From contig QIAA01000046.1 of NCBI GenBank assembly GCA_003224905.1, forward strand, positions 1-64,000: 64,000 nucleotides of DNA, given 5' to 3'. The first letter of the stretch is position 1. Each line of letters begins with the position of its first letter. The notes below the pieces were generated by a model. That model was given only the letters and a program-made list of their open reading frames with translations, was not told where the DNA came from and did not search any database. The DNA is from Acidobacteriota bacterium. Its GTDB lineage: Bacteria > Acidobacteriota > Terriglobia > Terriglobales > Acidobacteriaceae. A program made the translations under genes and the position numbers. Positions 39,669 through 49,341 of the stretch are shown piece by piece.

Positions 39669-40127
39669 ATGAGGGGATTAAGCAAGGCGCTCACTTTGGC
39701 CCCTAAGGTGCGGCAACGAAGGAGGAAATCCATAGTAGGGGCTAATTTGAACCGCCGGAAACCGGAGACCGAGCGCCGTAAATGGCCGCGTCTGGCGTTA
39801 GCCATTCCGGTGTTCGTCCGCAGCCGGGACGAAAAGGGCAAAGAGTTCCTGGAGTTCGCTACCGCCCTCAATGTGTCGGCTGGAGGTGCACTCGTAGCGG
39901 TGCGTCGCTCTTTGCCGCTCTCGGCGCAGGTTTTGTTGGAAATCCCGAGCGCACCCCTGGCGGCGACGACGTCATTGCCGAAGGCATCGCGGAGTCTGCG
40001 CGCCAAAGCTGTTCGGGTTACGCACGCTGAAGGTTACAACCTTGTCGGACTGAAATTCGCCCATCCACTCACAAATCACACCGGTAGCCGGACGGGTGAG
40101 CGACGGAAACTCGCTTCTCTTGTGTGA
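39669..40127 (+). CDS. PilZ domain protein
   Basis: 152 residues. A basic N-terminal extension (PKVRQRRRKSIVGANLNRRK) leads to the PilZ domain: ETERRKWPRLALAIPVFV for the Arg-rich segment and NVSAGGALVAV for the second motif, followed by barrel strands to VGLKFAHPL. It is a predicted c-di-GMP receptor. It is divergent from the two-component pair and reads towards the second sigma-54 activator. Confidence 0.82.
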   Translation: MRGLSKALTLAPKVRQRRRKSIVGANLNRRKPETERRKWPRLALAIPVFVRSRDEKGKEFLEFATALNVSAGGALVAVRRSLPLSAQVLLEIPSAPLAATTSLPKASRSLRAKAVRVTHAEGYNLVGLKFAHPLTNHTGSRTGERRKLASLV

Positions 40128-40272
40128 AAACTTTTTCCCACTCCCAGACGCACCTGCGGACTCACTCCTACTCCCTTTGCCGTCCTGATCCGGGATCGAC
40201 GCGATTCCCCTAATCATTTGTTGCAAAACAGCTTAGCTGCGTTTTTGTGCGGATTCGGCGGCTCGTCGCTGG

Positions 40273-40290
40273 TTTGGCGTCATGGGTGCA
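40273..40290 (+). promoter_or_regulatory. Weak sigma-54 promoter candidate
   Basis: TTTGGCGTCATGGGTGCA has GG (40276-40277) and GC (40288-40289) separated by the required 10 bases, but otherwise matches the consensus poorly. A start about 12 bases later would precede the ATG at 40331. Confidence 0.25.
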
Positions 40291-40330
40291 CTTCCCGCAG
40301 CGTAGTGCAGGGAATAACTTCGAGCCACCC

Positions 40331-41395
40331 ATGACAAGTACATCTTCAATCAGCCCACTGATTCAATCGCTAGGGGAAATCCCGCCAGAGGCAGTAGTTT
40401 TCGGACGGTCGGATGCCATGCAGGCCCTACGGAACAGGATGGACAAGGTCGCCAGCGCGAACGTCCCCGTTCTGATCCACGGTGAGAGCGGCACAGGTAA
40501 GGACATCATTGCGCGCATGATCCATGGTTTGTCACCCTGGCGAACTGGGCCATTTGTGAAAGTCAACTGCCCCGCCATTCCCGGCACTCTGTTGGAAAGT
40601 GAGTTGTTTGGGTACGAAAAAGGGGCATTTACTGGCGCTTACGGTACCAAGCCGGGCAGGGTCGAACTAGCGCATCGTGGAACACTCTTCCTGGACGAAA
40701 TCTCCGAACTCGATCTCGGACTGCAATCCAAACTTCTGCAACTGCTGCAGGATGGTCAGTTCTGCCGCATCGGTGCGCAAGAGGACAAAAAGGTTGAAGT
40801 GCGCATAGTTTGTGCGACCAATCGTCAGTTGGAAGTGGAAGTCGAAGCCGGCACTTTCCGTCAGGACCTCTACTACCGCATCAACGTCGTCAATCTGTTC
40901 ATGCCTCCCTTGCGAGAGAGGCGCAGCGAAATTCCCGATCTCGTTGACTATTTTCTCCAGTTCTACAACCGCAAATTTAACAGCCGCGCTCGCGAGCTCT
41001 CCACCGAACTGATGACCTCGCTACAGAAATATCATTGGCCGGGAAACATTAGGGAGCTTGAGAATCTGATCAAGCGATATGTAATTCTGGGAAATGAAGA
41101 TGTCATAACCGGCGACCTGGTCACGCGCGAGCAGGAATATTTCAATCCGGACATCAATCTTGACGGTCCAATCTCGCTGAAGAAACTCACACGTCAAGCG
41201 ACGCGCGAACTGGAGCGCAAGGTCATCCTGAAAGTTTTGCAGGCCCACCACTGGAATCGCAAGCAATCGGCGCGGGCGTTGAGCATCAGCTATCGCGCGT
41301 TGCTCTACAAGATCCGTGACGCCGGCATTCCTACAAACCGCTCTACCCGACGTCGGCTGGAGCCCGTTCCGAACCAGGGAGCCGCCGCCGACTGA
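40331..41395 (+). CDS. Sigma-54 activator without receiver domain
   Basis: 354 residues from the ATG at 40331; an upstream frame to 40247 adds an unconserved stretch. The AAA+ domain starts almost at once: HGESGTGKDIIARMIHG (Walker A), GYEKGAFTGAYGTKPGRVEL (sigma-54 loop), LFLDEISELD and PPLRERRSEIPDLVDYFLQ. The Fis-type DNA-binding helix is HHWNRKQSARALSISYRALL. Without an N-terminal control domain it is probably active by level or by a partner protein. It is a close relative of the activator at 37050-38462. Confidence 0.94.
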   Translation: MTSTSSISPLIQSLGEIPPEAVVFGRSDAMQALRNRMDKVASANVPVLIHGESGTGKDIIARMIHGLSPWRTGPFVKVNCPAIPGTLLESELFGYEKGAFTGAYGTKPGRVELAHRGTLFLDEISELDLGLQSKLLQLLQDGQFCRIGAQEDKKVEVRIVCATNRQLEVEVEAGTFRQDLYYRINVVNLFMPPLRERRSEIPDLVDYFLQFYNRKFNSRARELSTELMTSLQKYHWPGNIRELENLIKRYVILGNEDVITGDLVTREQEYFNPDINLDGPISLKKLTRQATRELERKVILKVLQAHHWNRKQSARALSISYRALLYKIRDAGIPTNRSTRRRLEPVPNQGAAAD

Positions 41396-41412
41396 TCTGC
41401 AGAATTCGTTGA

Positions 41413-43143
41413 TTACTGCTTCTTCTTTTTCTTACCAAACAGGCCGGTCAGCGCATCAATGGCCTGGTTGGCGTTGGGATTATTTGTCTTAGGCAGATTC
41501 CCCTGAAGCTGGTTGCTCAGCTGGCTCTTCACGATTCCCTGCACGTCAGGAACAAACATCGGATCTGATGTTGTCCCCTGAATAAAAAAGGGAATGCTTG
41601 CGCTCTTGCCCCCCAGGCCGGCTAATTGCGAAAGCCCTGAAACAGCAGTGCCGGCAAGATTCGCCGTCATGTGATAGTTCAGCGCTCCGCTGGGAGCGAT
41701 GTTTCCGCTGCCCACCAGCGTTCCCAGCGCAGGGATTACCAGATTCACGTTCTGTGTACTGATGCCGTCAGGTGCGACGTGGGCATCCGTGCTCAGGTTC
41801 TGGATTGACGTGTCCTGTCCCGTCTGCGCACCTGACAAGGCAGATATCGCCGACAGCTTCGACCCAAGATTGAAGCCGGCAAGCTTGGTCTGTGCCAACT
41901 TGATCGGCCCGGTAATGGTGGGTTTTGCCGCACTGCCGGCAAGCGCAAGATCGGTGGTGAGCGTGCCACCCTTGAGTGACGAGCCCGAGGGCAGAATTAC
42001 GCCCAAGGCAGGCAGCATCGCTTCGAGTTCGTCGACTGGCATCCCTGGCGCGTTCAGTTTCATGTTGAGCAGCGTGTCATCTCCTTTCATTTGGTAGCCC
42101 CCGGTGAGGTGCGCCACAGCTTTGCCTAGGGCAATATCGCCCTGGCTGAGCGTACCTGCTTCTCTGTCAAAGTTGTAGTCCGTCGCGTACTTTACCTGCA
42201 CGGGCCTGTCTGCGGGCGAGCCCTTGGGTGATGCCTTGAGTTTGTCGATGTTCACCGTCCCGCTCGAATGCGCGTTATGTCCATCGGATCTGACGGTCCC
42301 ATCGAAGTCCGCCAACCCGGCAATGCCGGAAGAAGGATCAACGAATCCCGAAGCTGCCAGGTCGAGACGTTTAATATCAAGCTTTGCCTGCAGCGGCGTT
42401 GCGGCAGCATCGTTGGGATCGATCGGCCCGGCTCTGCCATCCAGTTTCAGGTTGCCACCCCCGGGGAGATCCGACGTGAGGGTGAACGGAAACTGCGAAG
42501 CGAATGAAAAATCGCGCACCGTGATGTTCACGTTGTTGTAGACGTGAGGTTTGGCGCTCGAATTCGCCTTACCTATAGACACGCGCCCGTCTGTCACGTT
42601 GAGCTTGGCAACCGACAGATTTTCCGTGATCGGTTCGCCCGGTTTCGACGCCGACCCTGAAGACTGTGACGGTTTCTGCGCTGCCTCTTTTACCGGCTTT
42701 GGCGCATTGGCAGGCACACTTGACGCACTGCTGGGAGCGGCCGCGGGATGCGCATTCTTACCCAGGCTCGAAAAGTTCCACTTACCCGCGGCCGATTTCA
42801 GCAACGAAATTTGCGGCTCTTCCAAGGTGAGATCAGTCACGTGAACCGCCTTCGACAAAATCAGCGGCATAATCTCCACGCCCACCTTCAGCGATTTGGC
42901 GAGGATGAAAGGATCTTTGCTGAAAGCTGGATCGTCTGCGATAGAGAGATCCTGCGCTCCCACGCTTCCGGTGAGAATCGAAAGACTCAGGTTGCCGACT
43001 TTTACCTCGCGTCCCAGAGCGGCCGATAAATCCGATTCCAGCTTCGGCCGAAAGGTATTCACGTTGATCACGAAGGGCAGCGCAATGACGACCAGGAGCA
43101 GAACGACGACCACGATTCCAATGATCTTCAGCGCACGTTTCAT
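41413..43143 (-). CDS. AsmA family protein
   Basis: 576 residues. One N-terminal membrane helix (IIGIVVVVLLLVVIALPFVI) is followed by the AsmA signature NVNTFRPKLESDLSAALGRE and a long beta-rich periplasmic part, interrupted by a Pro/Ala/Ser linker at about residues 130-170, with the C-terminal AsmA_2-type domain (LAGFNLGSKLSAIS). AsmA-like proteins are bridge-like lipid transport proteins between inner and outer membranes. The last residues are a Lys-rich GKKKKKQ. It converges on the activator gene with 17 bp between them. Confidence 0.9.
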   Translation of the reverse strand: MKRALKIIGIVVVVLLLVVIALPFVINVNTFRPKLESDLSAALGREVKVGNLSLSILTGSVGAQDLSIADDPAFSKDPFILAKSLKVGVEIMPLILSKAVHVTDLTLEEPQISLLKSAAGKWNFSSLGKNAHPAAAPSSASSVPANAPKPVKEAAQKPSQSSGSASKPGEPITENLSVAKLNVTDGRVSIGKANSSAKPHVYNNVNITVRDFSFASQFPFTLTSDLPGGGNLKLDGRAGPIDPNDAAATPLQAKLDIKRLDLAASGFVDPSSGIAGLADFDGTVRSDGHNAHSSGTVNIDKLKASPKGSPADRPVQVKYATDYNFDREAGTLSQGDIALGKAVAHLTGGYQMKGDDTLLNMKLNAPGMPVDELEAMLPALGVILPSGSSLKGGTLTTDLALAGSAAKPTITGPIKLAQTKLAGFNLGSKLSAISALSGAQTGQDTSIQNLSTDAHVAPDGISTQNVNLVIPALGTLVGSGNIAPSGALNYHMTANLAGTAVSGLSQLAGLGGKSASIPFFIQGTTSDPMFVPDVQGIVKSQLSNQLQGNLPKTNNPNANQAIDALTGLFGKKKKKQ

Positions 43144-43264
43144 AAAGGTCTTCTCCGTTCCAAAACTATTTTTCTTAGATGAAATCGGGCCGATTGGAGA
43201 GGCTCAGGCTAGTCGCTCTACATTGCCGCCCTAAGCCTCAGTAAAGCATGGACATCCACGAACC

Positions 43265-44476
43265 TCACTCCGGTTCCCGGGTAATTTCCGGACTCGGTAA
43301 AGCCCCGCCGTACAATTCCTTCTGGCGTTCTTCCCGAGGTTTATTCATCATGCGGGTCGTAGCTTGCATCTCCGCCTTGGCTTCTTCAACCCGGCCAAGC
43401 TGCCTCAAGACTTGCCCGCGCAAATAATGGATAGTGTAGTTGCCAGGGTCGGCCTTATCCGCAGCCTCAACTTCAGAGAGCGCCTCGGCGTTTTTGCCCA
43501 TGCGCTGGTAAACGCGTGCCAGAGTGTAATGTGCGCTGGCAAGCTGCGGGTTCAGCCGCAATGCCTGACGGAGATTTTTCTCCGCCTCACGATCATTCTG
43601 CCGCAGAAAATTAACCAGACCCAACTGATCGTAACTGTATGCGACATCCGGCTCAACCGCGATGTCCTTCAAAAATTCCTGGTCAGCACGCACAAGATCC
43701 TGTTTCCTGTAGTACGCAACCCCAAGATTGAAATGCACGAATGGAAGCTTGGGGTTGGCGCTGGCTGCGGCCTCCAGTTCTTTAATAGCCTCATCGTACT
43801 CTTCGCGATTGAGGTGAGCCTTTCCCATAAGCAAATGCAGTTCGGCAGAGTTCTGGCCGATTTCAAACAAGCGGCCAAGAGCGCGCTGCTCGATGTCGGG
43901 GTGCTCCGACTTTCCAGCCGCTATGCCAAGCGCGTAGAGGTAATTCAGTTGATCAGAGGCTTGCGACCACAAAGGTTCCAAGGTTGTCGTAGCTTCAGCG
44001 TAGTGTTCGGTGAGGAAGTAACAGAGGCCCAGCAGGTAACGTGCCTGAAAAGAGTCCGGCGCGTCTTTCACCACGGACGCGAACGCCGGAATCGCCGAAC
44101 GGAAATCGTTTTGCCGATAGTGCACCAGCCCAATATTCAAGCGGATTCCGGCTACACCAGGTGCGAGATGCTCCGCCTTATCCAGCATCGCAAGCGCTGG
44201 CTTCCACTGCTTGCGGCGCATGTAGACCACGCCCAGGTTCGCGTACGCCCCCGCCAGTTGCGGGTTCGCCGCCAGCACGGCGCGAAAGTACTTTTCAGCC
44301 TCATCAAGACGATTGCCTTTCAAAGCCAGTTCGCCTTGCTGGAATTCTTGCTGAGGATCGGCGGCCGGTTTCGCTTGAGCCGTGGTCCGCAAAGCGCCTG
44401 CTCCGAGTGCAAGGAGCAGAGTTGCGCAGCGGCAAAGTGCGCTCTTCCTCACTTGCAATGAGAAGTGCTGGATCAT
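43265..44476 (-). CDS. Exported TPR-repeat protein
   Basis: 403 residues with a signal peptide (CRCATLLLALGAGALRTTAQ) followed by about nine tetratricopeptide repeats, for example AYANLGVVYMRRKQWKPALA and AHYTLARVYQRMGKNAEALS. Such proteins act as scaffolds in the periplasm or outer membrane. It is 121 bp upstream of the asmA-like gene in the same direction and divergent from the LacI regulator. Confidence 0.88.
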   Translation of the reverse strand: MIQHFSLQVRKSALCRCATLLLALGAGALRTTAQAKPAADPQQEFQQGELALKGNRLDEAEKYFRAVLAANPQLAGAYANLGVVYMRRKQWKPALAMLDKAEHLAPGVAGIRLNIGLVHYRQNDFRSAIPAFASVVKDAPDSFQARYLLGLCYFLTEHYAEATTTLEPLWSQASDQLNYLYALGIAAGKSEHPDIEQRALGRLFEIGQNSAELHLLMGKAHLNREEYDEAIKELEAAASANPKLPFVHFNLGVAYYRKQDLVRADQEFLKDIAVEPDVAYSYDQLGLVNFLRQNDREAEKNLRQALRLNPQLASAHYTLARVYQRMGKNAEALSEVEAADKADPGNYTIHYLRGQVLRQLGRVEEAKAEMQATTRMMNKPREERQKELYGGALPSPEITREPE

Positions 44477-44525
44477 TCTAGGCCGACGGGATCGCTTCGC
44501 CGTGCTGGAGTGTAATTGTCCTCTG

Positions 44526-44551
44526 CTATAGTGTCCGCCTATAGTGTCCGC
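44526..44551. repeat. Exact tandem duplication of a 13-bp unit
   Basis: CTATAGTGTCCGC stands at 44526-44538 and again at 44539-44551 with no change. It lies in the 131-bp gap between the divergent TPR and LacI genes, about 57 bp before the LacI start. It may be a pair of regulator sites or a recent slippage event; the unit is not itself palindromic. Confidence 0.8.
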
Positions 44552-44607
44552 CAGCTATCGCTTGGAATTCAAGCGTGGGTGGGCTCGACAATCGCTGTTT
44601 AATCGCG

Positions 44608-45690
44608 ATGGTAAAACGTTCCACCATTATCACCATTCGGGATGTCGCCAAGGAAAGTGGTTTCTCCTCCACTACTGTCTCTATCGTTCTGAACAACGCC
44701 CCGTTGGCGCGTTACATTCCGGCTGCGACGAAGAAGCGCATTGAGAAGTCAGCCAAAAAGCTGGGCTACCGGCCGAACCTGTTCGCACGTTCTTTGCGCA
44801 GCAAAAGAACCCATACGGTCGGGGTGATGGTTTTCGACATGACCGACCCCTTCTGCACGCTGGTACTGCGGGGAATTGAGAATTCGTTGTACCAGGCTTC
44901 CTACCTTCCCATCTTGACCGACGTTCACAACGAACGCGGCCGCTTCGAGCGGTACCTTGAAATGCTCTTGGATCGGCGTGTCGAGGCGCTGATTGTATTG
45001 GCCAACTGGCTGTTCGTCGACATCGATGTGCTCGCGGACCTGGAGCAAAGCAGCATTCCGACTGTCATGATCGGGCGTGAGCTCAAGAATGAAAGCGTAA
45101 GCTCGGTGATTGTGGATAACGAACTTGGCGCGCACGCCGCGCTCGAACATTTGTATTCGCTTGGCCATCGCCGTATCGGGTTCATTCGCGGTCCCAAGAC
45201 CTTGGCGGACAGCGCGCCACGCTGGCGCGGAATCAAGTCCTTCGCCAAAACCGTCGGCCTGGAGCTTGATCCTAAGTTGATCCTGGACTTGCCTGAGTCA
45301 CGCGACCCCATTTCAAGTTTTGAGGCCGGCTACAAATTGACGGAAGAATTGTTAAAGCGGCGACGCGCATTCTCCGCGATAGTTGCATTCGATGATATGA
45401 CCGCGTTTGGCGCAATACGTGCCTTGGCCAAGTCAGGAATCCGCGTCCCCGAACAGTGCTCGGTCATCGGCTTCGACGATGTTGCGGCGTGTGGTTTGTA
45501 CACTCCGCCGCTGACGACAATCCGCCAGCCCATGGAAGCGATGGGAAGCGCTGCGGCCGAGATTGTAGTAGAAGGGATTGGCGCAGTACTGGAAAAGCGG
45601 CAGTTCGCGGCGGTTCATCGCAAAATGGCGCCGGAACTCGCAGTACGCGAGTCCACGAGAACGTTATTGAGTAACCCGCATGGTCTATAA
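44608..45690 (+). CDS. LacI-family transcription regulator
   Basis: 360 residues from the ATG at 44608 (a GTG at 44575 would add 11). The helix-turn-helix is ITIRDVAKESGFSSTTVSIV with the hinge-helix region IEKSAKKLGYRPNLFARSLR, followed by a periplasmic-binding-protein-like effector domain (HTVGVMVFDMTDPFCTLVLR, SVIGFDDVAACGLYTPPLTT). It most likely senses a sugar or related ligand. A LacI-type operator lies just before the downstream TonB-dependent receptor gene, its probable target. Confidence 0.95.
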   Translation: MVKRSTIITIRDVAKESGFSSTTVSIVLNNAPLARYIPAATKKRIEKSAKKLGYRPNLFARSLRSKRTHTVGVMVFDMTDPFCTLVLRGIENSLYQASYLPILTDVHNERGRFERYLEMLLDRRVEALIVLANWLFVDIDVLADLEQSSIPTVMIGRELKNESVSSVIVDNELGAHAALEHLYSLGHRRIGFIRGPKTLADSAPRWRGIKSFAKTVGLELDPKLILDLPESRDPISSFEAGYKLTEELLKRRRAFSAIVAFDDMTAFGAIRALAKSGIRVPEQCSVIGFDDVAACGLYTPPLTTIRQPMEAMGSAAAEIVVEGIGAVLEKRQFAAVHRKMAPELAVRESTRTLLSNPHGL

Positions 45691-45709
45691 CAACCAATAC
45701 AGTTTCCTC

Positions 45710-45778
45710 TTGACAGTGCAAGTTGAACTGGCGCAGTATTTTGCTCTATTAATTCGTTTTAATAGCTTTAAACGCTTT
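45710..45778 (+). promoter_or_regulatory. Promoter with LacI-type operator for the TonB receptor
   Basis: A perfect -35 TTGACA (45710-45715) is followed 18 bp later by a weak -10 CAGTAT (45734-45739). Downstream, AAACGCTT (45770-45777) fits the LacI-family half-site pattern AANCGNTT and lies between the inferred transcription start and the ATG at 45814, a natural position for repression. Confidence 0.55.
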
Positions 45779-45813
45779 CGCTCGGTAGCCATCCCACGTC
45801 GTGGAGGAATCTC

Positions 45814-48800
45814 ATGCGCTCAGGTATCCGTCCCCTGTTGGTCGGTTGCATTTGGTTCTCTCTTGTAGCGGTGCTTCCAATGGGAGCGCAAAAGACTACC
45901 AGTACTATCAGCGGTACCGTAACGGATCCATCTGGTGCGGCTATTTCGGGTGCCGAGGTAATTGTGAGGAACGACCAAACCAGCCTCACGCGCAGCACGA
46001 AAACGAGCAGCGAGGGCGGTTATGCTTTTCCCGAATTGCCGTTGGGAACTTACCGCGTCTCAGTTAGTTCCCCGGGTTTTAAGCAAGCGGTGGAAACCGG
46101 TGTCGAACTGCACGTAGCCTCGACGGCCGTGGTCAACTTGCAAATGCAAGTCGGTGCAGCAACCGAACAGGTTGAGGTATCAGCGTCACCGGTGCAGGTA
46201 GAGACCGAAAAAGGGGAAGTTGCAGGCTTGATCCAGGGAACTCAGGTTCGGGAACTTCCGCTGAATGGCCGCAGCTTTGTGCAATTGACCCAATTGATGC
46301 CGGGTGTTGCAGCTGGCGACAACTTTGACCCCAAGAACAAGGGTCTTTTCTCTGCGATCGACATGTCTGTCAGTGGTGGGTCGTCCGGCGGAAATCTATG
46401 GACGGTCGACGGTGCCAACAACAACGACGTCGGTTCAAACCAAACCATCCTTGTTTTTCCCTCTATCGACGCGATTGAGGAGTTCAAGATCCATCGCAAC
46501 TCGTATGGCCCGGAATATGGGCAATCGGGTGGTGGCCAGATCAACATAGTTACCCGGAGTGGAGGCAACAGCTTTCACGGCAGTGCTTTCTATTTTGGAC
46601 GAAATGATGCGCTCAACGCGCGCGACTATTTCCTTGGTCTAGTCGACGCAAAGAAGCAGCTTCTTCGGCGCAACGACTACGGCTACACCTTCGGCGGGCC
46701 GATCATCAAGGACAAATTGTTTTTCTTCTGGGAGCAGGAGTGGAACAAGGAAAAGCGGGGCATTGTTCGCACTGCCCTGGTCCCCACCGCGGCGGAGAAG
46801 CTAGGTGATTTCAGCGCTACCGATGCAGCCGGCTGCGCGACTGCGCCGCACATTCCCTCTACAGGCGTTCCATTTCCGGGTAACACAATTCCTCAGGATC
46901 AGCTCAGCCCGGCCGGACTCCTCTACGTTCAGCTCTACCCGGACCCTAACGTCGCTAACCCAACCGGCTGCCTTAACTGGATTGCTGCCGTAAACACAGG
47001 TATCGACTGGCGCGAGGAAAACATTCGTGGCGATTACAACATAAGCAAGAGTTCAACTTTTATGGTGCGTTACACCCAGGACAGCTGGAAGAATACGTCT
47101 CCGAGCTATGAGGAACAACTTTGGGGTGACGACCCGTTTCCTGCGGTGGATTCGAACTGGGACCAGCCTAGTAAGATGCTGATTGCCAAGCTGAGTAAGA
47201 CGTTCGGCTCGAACACTGTCAACGAGTTCCAGTTTTCCTGGTCAGCTAACCGCATCTTAATTAGCAACGGAGGCACCAATCCTGATCTGATCCCGCAGAT
47301 CAATGCCGTCATTCCCACGGCATTTCCTCTGGATAACAAGCAGGGAGGGGACCAGCATCCACATTTGGTTTTCTGGGGAGGCGGAGGTTACACCGAGCTC
47401 TGGCATATTGCTCCGTGGCAAAACCGGCAGGACCTATACGTGTGGAAGGACGACTTCTCCAAGGTAGCGGGAAAGCACACGTGGAAGGCGGGCTTCCTCT
47501 ATTCGCGAAACGGCAAAGATGAACTGACCTTTAACGGCAACGAATTCGGCGAGACCGGCGGTGCCATTGATGGGACTGGCAACGTCATTGCTGACTTCCT
47601 CCTGAAAGGACAAACATTCGACTACGACGAATTGCAGCGCGAAGTTGATACCAAGCAGCGCTGGCGTGATTACGAGTTTTACGTCGGGGATACTTGGAAG
47701 CTTCGGCGTAACTTAACGCTGGACTACGGCCTGAGATGGTCATTCCTGCGCTGGCCGTACGACGCTAAGGACCAGACAGCCAGCTTCAATCCGCTGAAGT
47801 TCGATCCCGCACTGGGTGGCGACCCGTGTAACGGTTTGGAATTTCCCTCGGCAAATCCCTGCGCTGCACTTGGGTTCGCGGGAGGCAGCCGTGGCATAAA
47901 CCGGTCATTACAGCGGAACCGAAATAACCTCATCGCGCCTCGGCTTGGCATTGCCTGGGACCTCTCGGGTCAAGGCAAGACAGCGATACGTGCCGGTGTC
48001 GGTGAATTCTTCAATCGTGAGCACCTGAATCTCGACGGCGCCTTTAACCCGCCGTTCAACTCTTCGGTGAGTGGGGTAGTGCGGACGCTTGACGCTAATT
48101 GCGACCCAAGCACTGACCCTGACAACTGTCCAGCAGCCGGCTTCGGCACACCATTGGTGGGTTTCGATCGCTCCGGCGTGGTGCCTAACACGTGGCAATG
48201 GAATCTGACCGTGGAGCGTGAATTGTGGCGCGATACCAAGCTCGAAGTCGGATATGTAGGCAGCCGGGGAATTCATTTGCTGACTTTCACCAACCTGATG
48301 CAGGTCCCGCCGGCGGGCCGTCTGGACTTTGTTCGGAACCCAAATGATGGCGACCTACGAGCCAGCCTCCGTCCATTCGGCAGCGCATTCGGTGATCAAA
48401 ATCTCTACATTATCGGGCACAAGGGTGGCTCGATTTATCACTCCCTGCAGACGCAATTGACTAGCCGCTTCCGGAAGAGCTCCATTTTCGAAGCGTCCTA
48501 TACCTTCTCGCGTCTAATTTCCAGCACGGCTCTCACGGAGTACAACTTTAGTGACTCGGAGATCTCCGATAACACCAATCCGCGGGTCGATCGCGGACTA
48601 TCCTCCTACCACCGCCCGCATATATTCAATGCCAGCCTGGTTTACAACTTGCCGACACTGCAAGGTCAAAATAGGCTTTTGCGTGAGGTTGCAGGTGGAT
48701 GGGAAGTGGGAACTATCGTTACGGAATCAATCGGGCCTGCTCTCACGTTCGGAATAGGAGATGTATCGTCGGATACCGGGATTGACCAAATCTCCGGGAC

Positions 48801-49251
48801 AGGACGAACGGATAATCAGCGGCCGAATCGAGTGGTTGGCGAACCTTGCCGCGCTCATGGCGGGCTACCCTTCCAATGGATCAATCCCAATGTCGTCACA
48901 CTAACGGGATTCCAGCTTGGCACAATCGGAACTGCCAGCCGAGGTATGTGTCAGGGGCCGGGAAACAATCAGGTGGACCTGTCCTTCTACAAAAACTTTA
49001 AGCTCACGGAGAAGTTGCAGCTCCAATTCCGCATGGAGTTTTTCAACGCCTTCAACCATACCCAATTCAAGAGCGTCGATACGGACTTCAACGCTAGCGA
49101 TCTTGCGTTGGACGATCCCACTACGAACGCCGATGGAGATGCCATCAACGCCACCCGCATCATTTCTTCCACGCCGGGCAGCACTTTCGGACAGGCCCAG
49201 TCTACGCGTGGCCCGCGCGAGATTCAGTATGGATTGAAGCTGATTTTCTAG
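45814..49251 (+). CDS. Oar-like TonB-dependent receptor
   Basis: 1145 residues with GGAGG before the ATG. A signal peptide (LLVGCIWFSLVAVLPMGAQ) is followed by a carboxypeptidase-regulatory-like domain (ISGTVTDPSGAAISGAEVIV), a plug domain (VRELPLNGRSFVQLTQLMPG) and a large barrel ending in the aromatic strand REIQYGLKLIF. This is the Oar/SusC-like outer-membrane receptor that is greatly expanded in Acidobacteria. With a LacI regulator next door its cargo is probably a carbohydrate; no SusD-like partner or glycosidase is present nearby. Confidence 0.95.
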   Translation: MRSGIRPLLVGCIWFSLVAVLPMGAQKTTSTISGTVTDPSGAAISGAEVIVRNDQTSLTRSTKTSSEGGYAFPELPLGTYRVSVSSPGFKQAVETGVELHVASTAVVNLQMQVGAATEQVEVSASPVQVETEKGEVAGLIQGTQVRELPLNGRSFVQLTQLMPGVAAGDNFDPKNKGLFSAIDMSVSGGSSGGNLWTVDGANNNDVGSNQTILVFPSIDAIEEFKIHRNSYGPEYGQSGGGQINIVTRSGGNSFHGSAFYFGRNDALNARDYFLGLVDAKKQLLRRNDYGYTFGGPIIKDKLFFFWEQEWNKEKRGIVRTALVPTAAEKLGDFSATDAAGCATAPHIPSTGVPFPGNTIPQDQLSPAGLLYVQLYPDPNVANPTGCLNWIAAVNTGIDWREENIRGDYNISKSSTFMVRYTQDSWKNTSPSYEEQLWGDDPFPAVDSNWDQPSKMLIAKLSKTFGSNTVNEFQFSWSANRILISNGGTNPDLIPQINAVIPTAFPLDNKQGGDQHPHLVFWGGGGYTELWHIAPWQNRQDLYVWKDDFSKVAGKHTWKAGFLYSRNGKDELTFNGNEFGETGGAIDGTGNVIADFLLKGQTFDYDELQREVDTKQRWRDYEFYVGDTWKLRRNLTLDYGLRWSFLRWPYDAKDQTASFNPLKFDPALGGDPCNGLEFPSANPCAALGFAGGSRGINRSLQRNRNNLIAPRLGIAWDLSGQGKTAIRAGVGEFFNREHLNLDGAFNPPFNSSVSGVVRTLDANCDPSTDPDNCPAAGFGTPLVGFDRSGVVPNTWQWNLTVERELWRDTKLEVGYVGSRGIHLLTFTNLMQVPPAGRLDFVRNPNDGDLRASLRPFGSAFGDQNLYIIGHKGGSIYHSLQTQLTSRFRKSSIFEASYTFSRLISSTALTEYNFSDSEISDNTNPRVDRGLSSYHRPHIFNASLVYNLPTLQGQNRLLREVAGGWEVGTIVTESIGPALTFGIGDVSSDTGIDQISGTGRTDNQRPNRVVGEPCRAHGGLPFQWINPNVVTLTGFQLGTIGTASRGMCQGPGNNQVDLSFYKNFKLTEKLQLQFRMEFFNAFNHTQFKSVDTDFNASDLALDDPTTNADGDAINATRIISSTPGSTFGQAQSTRGPREIQYGLKLIF

Positions 49252-49263
49252 ATCAATCTATCA

Positions 49264-49303
49264 GGCCCAGTCCGGAGCAGATTCCGCGACTGGGTCTTGT
49301 TGT
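49264..49303. terminator. Terminator between receptor and TPR genes
   Basis: CCCAGTC (49266-49272) pairs with GACTGGG (49288-49294), extended inwards by CGGA/TCCG (49273-49276 and 49283-49286) with one bulged C, and followed by TCTTGTTGTTTG. It lies 13 bp after the receptor stop and 39 bp from the end of the converging TPR gene, so it may act in both directions. Confidence 0.7.
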
Positions 49304-49341
49304 TTGTGCTTGAAAGAACGAACCTCTGCCGTACCCGACTG

